Source: Cristatella mucedo (lineage: Eukaryota; Bryozoa; Phylactolaemata; Cristatellidae). Taken from it: a stretch of 64,000 bases of DNA. The translations under genes and the position numbers were made by a program. How positions within the stretch are numbered: the stretch's first letter is position 1; the number at the start of each line of letters is the position of its first letter. The stretch lies in contig WPIO01000012.1 of assembly GCA_009760855.2 (NCBI GenBank), positions 4,484,001 to 4,548,000 on the forward strand, in the 5' to 3' direction. This document shows positions 59,155-64,000 of this stretch, in pieces. Below the pieces are notes generated by a model. The model was not told where the DNA came from and ran no database searches. It worked only from the letters and a program-made list of their open reading frames with translations.

Positions 59155-60304
59155 CATGTCTCAACAACGAGCGAGCTATACGGCTCTGCTCGGGCCTTGG
59201 GTACTCGTTCCCTTGCGTGCATGGCAGCATCGCCGGAGCACGCCTGCAGGAATCCAGGTGCAAACTCGGGGAGGAGGAAGCCTACAACACCAAGCTTTAC
59301 TTGGCCGACTTCCAGTACCCATGAGCCCTAGTGACCTCATGTTACCACAAACACTGTAGGAACGACACCGGCCTGGCCGGTGACCCATAACCTCATTATA
59401 GTCGTCTAGTCCCAGCCAACCGAACCCAGCCTGGGTACAGAAGTAACAGTTCAGGACCACTGAAAAGGATGGGCCATAGGCGGCAGCAATTGAGTAGTTG
59501 TATGCTTGTGACTGTGTGTATCACGAAGCTGTAGGAGTACATCGAGATTGTGGAAGGCCATGCTTGAGCTGCTAAGCGTGCATAGAGCAGAATCAGCAGA
59601 TACCTGCTCACGGAGAGCTTCGCCATACAAAGGTACTTCTGGACCATGGGTCTTGGCCTGCCGTTCCTGCCTGGTGGTTTCTATACCAAGCATGACTTTA
59701 CCTACTGCCAGTGGATGCTGCTAGTTACCAGCTGCTGACTACAGGCAAGACCTTTGCCACATGCTGAGCCAGGGCAGGTCGATGCTGCATGCAATTGCAA
59801 CCTGACATAACTGGTTCTTGGCTGCCCTGACAAAGCTCTGCTGCGAACTGACTGTATAGTTGATGGCCGAGCACTCCAGCTTTCTGGTGGTCTTGCTCTC
59901 TAATCTGATCTTGTCATAGATACCTGCACCAATGCGGTAATATTTAGGTTGACTTTGTGATATAGCTGCATAGACTATGCTTTGATTGTGGTAGTTCGGA
60001 ACAAGACTGACAAGCATGCAGCCATTGCCTTCTCTTTTTTGACTGCTAGCTAAAAGTTAGCAGGTATTGGGCGCATAGTGATATGGGCTCTAGCAGCCTC
60101 TGGCCCAACAGTGATGCTTGCTTGGCTGGCCACGGCATCCCCTGCTCCATGAGAAAGGCTTGAGGCTGCACTGTCTCTCCGATAGGCTCGAAAGACATCT
60201 CGTTATGTGTTCCTGAACCTTAAGGATCAGGTAGCACCCTCGTTCATTTTAGGACAGTGCACTGCAGACTGCAGTATGTACAGCTACTTTATGTATATGT
60301 AGGT
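59155..60304. other. mixed repeat-like sequence with a LINE A scrap
   Basis: 59430-59515 matches LINE A minus strand ('aagtaacagttcaggaccac', 'gatgggccataggcggcagc'). The rest is GC-richer than average, with short frames on both strands and no motif. 'ccagccaaccgaacccagcc' near 59410 resembles 'ccaaaccaaccgaaccaagg' at 55164, hinting at the same unnamed LINE. Confidence 0.5.
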
Positions 60305-60377
60305 ATGTAATGTAATGTAATGTAATGTAATGTATCTCCGTCAGTAATTCCTTAAAGTCATAAAGACCATGTGGGCG

Positions 60378-60950
60378 TTACGCAGGAGAGTTTTGTATAG
60401 CAAACTCACAGCCTAAGCGGCTTCCGGTACGCATTCTGTAGCCAACAGACTTTGTCTCACTCAACAAAGAGAAAATGGGAAGCATAGCAGAGTTAGGAGA
60501 GCAGTTGAGGTAGTGAGTAGCATAGAAGTAGCAGTTCAGGACCGCTGAAAAAGATGTGCCATAGTCGGCAGTTGGAGAGTAGATGTCGTTGCGTAAGAAT
60601 TGTGGAAGCGAGTTCCACAGTCTAGGACCTGCAGAGCTAAAGCTTCTATCGCCAACTGTCTTTAAGCTGAGGAATGGGACAGCTAATTTATTGTCCACAC
60701 AGGACCTGAGGGCACGAACATGCTGAAACTGATGTAGCAGTTCAGCTAGGTATGAAGGAGCCAAGCCGTGGCGGGCCTTGTGGGTCAGCGTAAGGACTTT
60801 GCTCCGTAACCTTTGCTCAACCGGCAACCATCCTAGCACTTTCAGCAAAGGTGACACGTGCCCAAACCGCTGGGACTTGAAGACAAGCCTTGCAGCCATA
60901 TTCATAGTCTGCTGTAGTGGCATAATAGCTTTCTTTGGTAGCCCAGCCAA
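60378..60950 (-). pseudogene. LINE A C-terminal domain
   Basis: 190 open codons, almost identical to 2175-2747 of the left copy: 'FGHVSPLLKVLGWLPVEQRL', 'KARHGLAPSYLAELLHQFQH', 'AGPRLWNSLPQFLRND'. This C-terminal region of L2/CR1-like proteins has no assigned enzyme activity that I know of. A stop separates it from RT. Confidence 0.9.
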
Positions 60951-60995
60951 AAATGAATTACAATAATCAAGCCGAGACAGAACTAAAGAGCTAGT

Positions 60996-62108
60996 TCAAT
61001 TTTTTACAAGCCGCTGTGGGAGACAGCTTCTAATCTTGGATAGGGATCGGATGTGATGGCTAGCTGTAGAGGCAGTCTTCTGAATGAAGCTTTTGAAATT
61101 GAGGCAGCTGTCGAACACGACACCTAGATTACGAGCACGTGGTGAAGGTCGCACAATAACATCGCCTATTAGAACAGCAAAGCCTTTTAATCCAGCCACA
61201 CGCTTAGGGTGTCCTATGAGAAGCAGTTCGGTTTTATCGTCAATTAATTTCAGGAAGTTTTCCGACATCCAGGATTGAATATCGGCAAGGCAAGCATTCA
61301 GTTTCTCAGTTGCTGCAGCAGATTCCGACGGTTTAAATGACAAATATGACTGAGTATCATCAGCATAAAAGTGATATCCTATTCCATGTGCCTTAATCAC
61401 TTTTCCCAGAGGTTGCGTATACATGGATAACAGCAAGGGACCAAGTACAGACCCTTGAGGGACCCCACAGGTGACCCTTCTCATGTCTGTGACCTGACCC
61501 CCACACGACACGGATTGAACACGATCAGACAAGTATGATTTAAACCACGCCAGTGCTTCGTCTGCCAGACCGATCGTTGTTCTCAGTCGTTCAAGCAGAA
61601 CTTCGTGATCAATGGTGTCGAAGGCAGCAGACAGATCTAGCAGAGCGAGGGCAGTGACATTCCCGTCGTCGTTGCCACGTAGAATGTCATTGTTAACACG
61701 GAGGAGAGCAGTTTCAGTAGAGTGCTGCCTCTTGAAACCTAATTGAAATGTTTCTGACGTTCTATTATTTTCAATATGTTCAACTAACTGCTTAGCAACA
61801 ATTTTTTCAAGAATCTTTGATAAGAATGGAAGAAGGGAAACTGGACGATAGTTTGCTAGGACCTCTGTGTCTAATCCAGGCTTTTTAAGAATAGGTCTAA
61901 CGATTGGCGATTTGAAGGACTTGGGCACGATCCCTTTTCCCAAAGAAGCATTAAAAATCTTGGTTATGGCAGGGCTATTTTGGTCTGCAAGTGAAGACCA
62001 CAGAGATGAAGGTATAAGGTCTTCAGGAGACAAGCTCTTTTTGCTAGACCTTATTAAGGCAGCCACATCACAGGCAGAAACATCAGAAAATCTTTTAAGA
62101 AAGGTCAC
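60996..62108 (-). CDS. LINE A reverse transcriptase, open frame of 370 codons
   Basis: A complete RT core in one frame: 'NYRPVSLLPFLSKILEKIVA', 'FKRQHSTETALLRVNNDIL', motif A 'DLSAAFDTIDHEVLLERL', motif B 'GVPQGSVLGPLLLSMY', motif C 'GIGYHFYADDTQSYLSF' with YADD intact, and 'NLGVVFDSCLNFKSFIQKT'. It would copy LINE RNA at the nicked target. It is cut off from the endonuclease by a frameshift and from its C-terminal domain by a stop at about 60996, so it is a fragment of the original polyprotein. Confidence 0.92.
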   Translation of the reverse strand: MTFLKRFSDVSACDVAALIRSSKKSLSPEDLIPSSLWSSLADQNSPAITKIFNASLGKGIVPKSFKSPIVRPILKKPGLDTEVLANYRPVSLLPFLSKILEKIVAKQLVEHIENNRTSETFQLGFKRQHSTETALLRVNNDILRGNDDGNVTALALLDLSAAFDTIDHEVLLERLRTTIGLADEALAWFKSYLSDRVQSVSCGGQVTDMRRVTCGVPQGSVLGPLLLSMYTQPLGKVIKAHGIGYHFYADDTQSYLSFKPSESAAATEKLNACLADIQSWMSENFLKLIDDKTELLLIGHPKRVAGLKGFAVLIGDVIVRPSPRARNLGVVFDSCLNFKSFIQKTASTASHHIRSLSKIRSCLPQRLVKN

Positions 62109-62376
62109 AGGTTGAGGAACGCCGATTGCTTTGGTCGGAGGGGGCTTAATGGAGGCACGAATGTGCTCAATTTTTTCAGTAAAGAAGGCTGAAAACTTTT
62201 CGGCTGAGCCCTTAATATCTGGGGAGTCAGACCTGGCAGCACTGGCCAGTAAATGGTTTACTGTCTTATAAATCTGTTTAGTGTCCGACTGGCAGGAATT
62301 CAGTTTTCTAATGAAAAAAGAAGCCTGGCTTTTTTAAGCTTTCGTGTGTAAACACGAAGGAAGTCTTTAAAATTGA

Positions 62377-63537
62377 CTAGGTCTGCCTCAGACCCCGATT
62401 TCTTGAAACAACGTTCCAGCCTGTGCCTAACACGGCGCATCTTAAGGAGTTTTTTGTAAATTGAAAGGAATCTCGACGACTTTGAACACGGATAGAGCGA
62501 ACGGGAGCATGCTTGTCAAGAGCACTCCTGAGTGTCATGTTCATCGCATCAGTGATGGTATCGAGGCTGCCGGTCGAGTCTGAATGCAGATCAAGAAGGC
62601 CTGCATCACAAACAGTTTTCAAAAACTTTTCCATGTCAATGCTTTGTAAGTTACGTCGTTTGGCAAATTCGACATTGCCTTGTACGTACGAGGGAGCAGG
62701 AAGAGTAAACGAGACCGAACAATGATCTGAGAGGGTCAGTGGGCACACCACAAAGTCAGTGGGGAGGACATCCTTAGTGATCACGAGATCTAGAATGTGG
62801 CCACCGACGTGGGTGCTATGATTAACGTGTTGGGCCAAACCAAGATTCTCCAGACAGTCAAGAAATGAGGGGACCTGGATGTTGCTAGGGTTGTCAACGT
62901 GAATATTGGAGTCTCCTACAATCAGTAGCGGCCTGTTATACACAAATATTTTAGCGAGGAACTCGGAAAACTCCTCTATAAACAAGTTTAGACAGCCAGA
63001 AGGAGGCCGGTATATCACAACGGTAAGAGGCATACAGACATACAGACAGCTACTGGAACAAGGCGTCATCCAGGTTTCGGTAAGCAGAAATGCATCTAGC
63101 TTCTCCTGGACCACCTGATCGCGGATAAGTAACCCCTTGGTTTTTAGCGAGCGGACATTTAGTAGGCGGAATTTAAGAGGCTGTCCAACAACTGGGCGAC
63201 GGCGATGAAGTGGCTCGTATTCTCTACCGTTTTCGTCCGGCCCGGCGGACGCTGGCTCTTCGAATTTGAATTGGACCTTGGTAACGGCCGTGGGACGACG
63301 TTTCACAACGTGCTTGGCTACAGCGGGTGGGCTACTACCGCAACAAGTACTATTTAGCGCTTTAAACTTACAAGTCGTAGGTTTGATAGCCGAGCTGTTG
63401 ATGGGGCGAACGCAGGATGCAGGTAGGTTCTCACTGGCCCGCCGGAGAAGGCCCGCCGGTAGGTATCGACTAATGGCGACATCGCATCTTATGTTAAGCA
63501 GGTCCTGTTTTGTGTAGCATATCCGAGGACAGCTCAT
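62377..63537 (-). pseudogene. LINE A N-terminus and endonuclease, internally deleted
   Basis: 386 open codons. A basic N-terminal region with cysteines precedes the endonuclease, which starts 'KFRLLNVRSLKTKG' and 'LTETWMT' (catalytic Asn and Glu motifs). The middle is missing: 'TPCSSSCLYVC' runs straight into 'MPLTVVIYRPPSG', whereas the left-edge copy has about 30 further residues visible before that point. 'GDSNIHVD' replaces GDFN, and 'SDHCSVSF' is present. The deletion should inactivate target nicking. A frameshift near 62380 ends the frame ahead of RT. Confidence 0.9.
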
Positions 63538-63690
63538 AAATACTCACTGCGAAGATAGCAGCGGAATACCCGAAGGTATTACAGAGAAATCAAGTAAAGG
63601 TCCAAACCACGCTAGGAGTCGCCCGAGGCCGCTCTTTAGCGCGGGGAGGAACCTTGTGCCTTAGTAAGTCTCATGAACCTGCACACTTGC

Positions 63691-64000
63691 TAGCCAGTCG
63701 CCACTAGTGCCTAGTTTTTTTTTGGTTAACGATGGGCTATGCTAACTTCCTAATTGCTTTTGCTCACGTTTCAGTCTGCCGAATCATTATTTTAAGTCAG
63801 TGGTTCTCATGCAGAAAATTCTAGGGAATCTAGGCAATACTTCTTTTTTCTAACTGCTCTATTATAACTACTTTGTGATATTGGGATTATTGAACTCTTG
63901 AACTGGCTACTTGAAACGATAGATTGTTTTATTGCTTATTAGCTTTGAATAAACGAGATCGTGATCATTAAAAATGCTGCTAGTTGCATAGCACAAATTC
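63691..64000. other. flank right of LINE A
   Basis: AT-rich, no gene seen. 'cagtggttctcatgcag' at about 63799 resembles a hAT end but has no partner in the window. Confidence 0.5.

Larger units (their letters stand above)
60305..63690 (-). mobile_element. long LINE family A copy
   Basis: Minus-strand L2/CR1-like LINE of about 3.4 kb with 5' UTR, APE endonuclease, RT, C-terminal domain and a tail of five TAATG units at 60305-60334. The 5' end is set near 63690, where a T-run (minus: A-run) meets AT-rich DNA, and is uncertain. The least damaged element in the window. It mirrors the left-edge copy, the 3' ends facing each other across 57.5 kb. Confidence 0.94.

Noticed and set aside
61867-63517. 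Several plus-strand frames at the right edge
   Set aside because: Antisense shadows of LINE A endonuclease and RT.
63799-63990. Second SPIN-like hAT element
   Set aside because: Only the first 14 bases resemble a hAT end; no interior match and no second terminus.

Overview
The window is AT-rich animal nuclear DNA, most likely from an invertebrate. It has short exons with GT-AG introns, many degenerate LINEs with APE-type endonuclease and L2/CR1-like reverse transcriptase, a Ty1/copia LTR element with an initiator-tRNA half-site primer, a hAT-type short element resembling SPIN, and many microsatellites. I see no bacterial operon, ribosome binding site, CRISPR array or rRNA. The species cannot be fixed from the sequence alone.

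Layout. 1-2.8 kb: LINE family A, plus strand, entering from outside the window. 5.35-8.28 kb: copia element with two LTRs but no reverse transcriptase or RNase H. 8.7-9.5 kb, minus strand: decayed pre-SET/SET histone methyltransferase. 11.0-12.0 kb: LINE family B with a second B tail inserted in the opposite direction. 12.8-13.85 kb: older A copy. 13.85-18.5 kb: nothing recognised. 18.5-25.0 kb: field of a dispersed motif of about 30 bp, split by the longest B copy (20.57-22.87 kb).

25.6-54.5 kb: a plus-strand gene I cannot name, read as about 18 short exons. Long runs of neighbouring exons join in phase (27.7-31.6, 33.9-43.1 and 51.5-52.3 kb). Its introns carry LINE A and B fragments, a 320-bp foldback, a SPIN-like hAT element, simple repeats and a GC-rich block of unknown origin.

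55-60.3 kb: nested wreckage. A different LINE type with a GxRQGDPLS reverse transcriptase motif is cut by B and A insertions. 60.3-63.7 kb: a long A copy on the minus strand, the mirror image of the copy at the left edge. It has an uninterrupted RT frame but an internally deleted endonuclease.

The only candidate host functions are the unidentified multi-exon protein and the decayed H3K9-type methyltransferase. All other protein-like sequence belongs to mobile elements. All reading was by eye, so exon limits and element ends are approximate unless stated.
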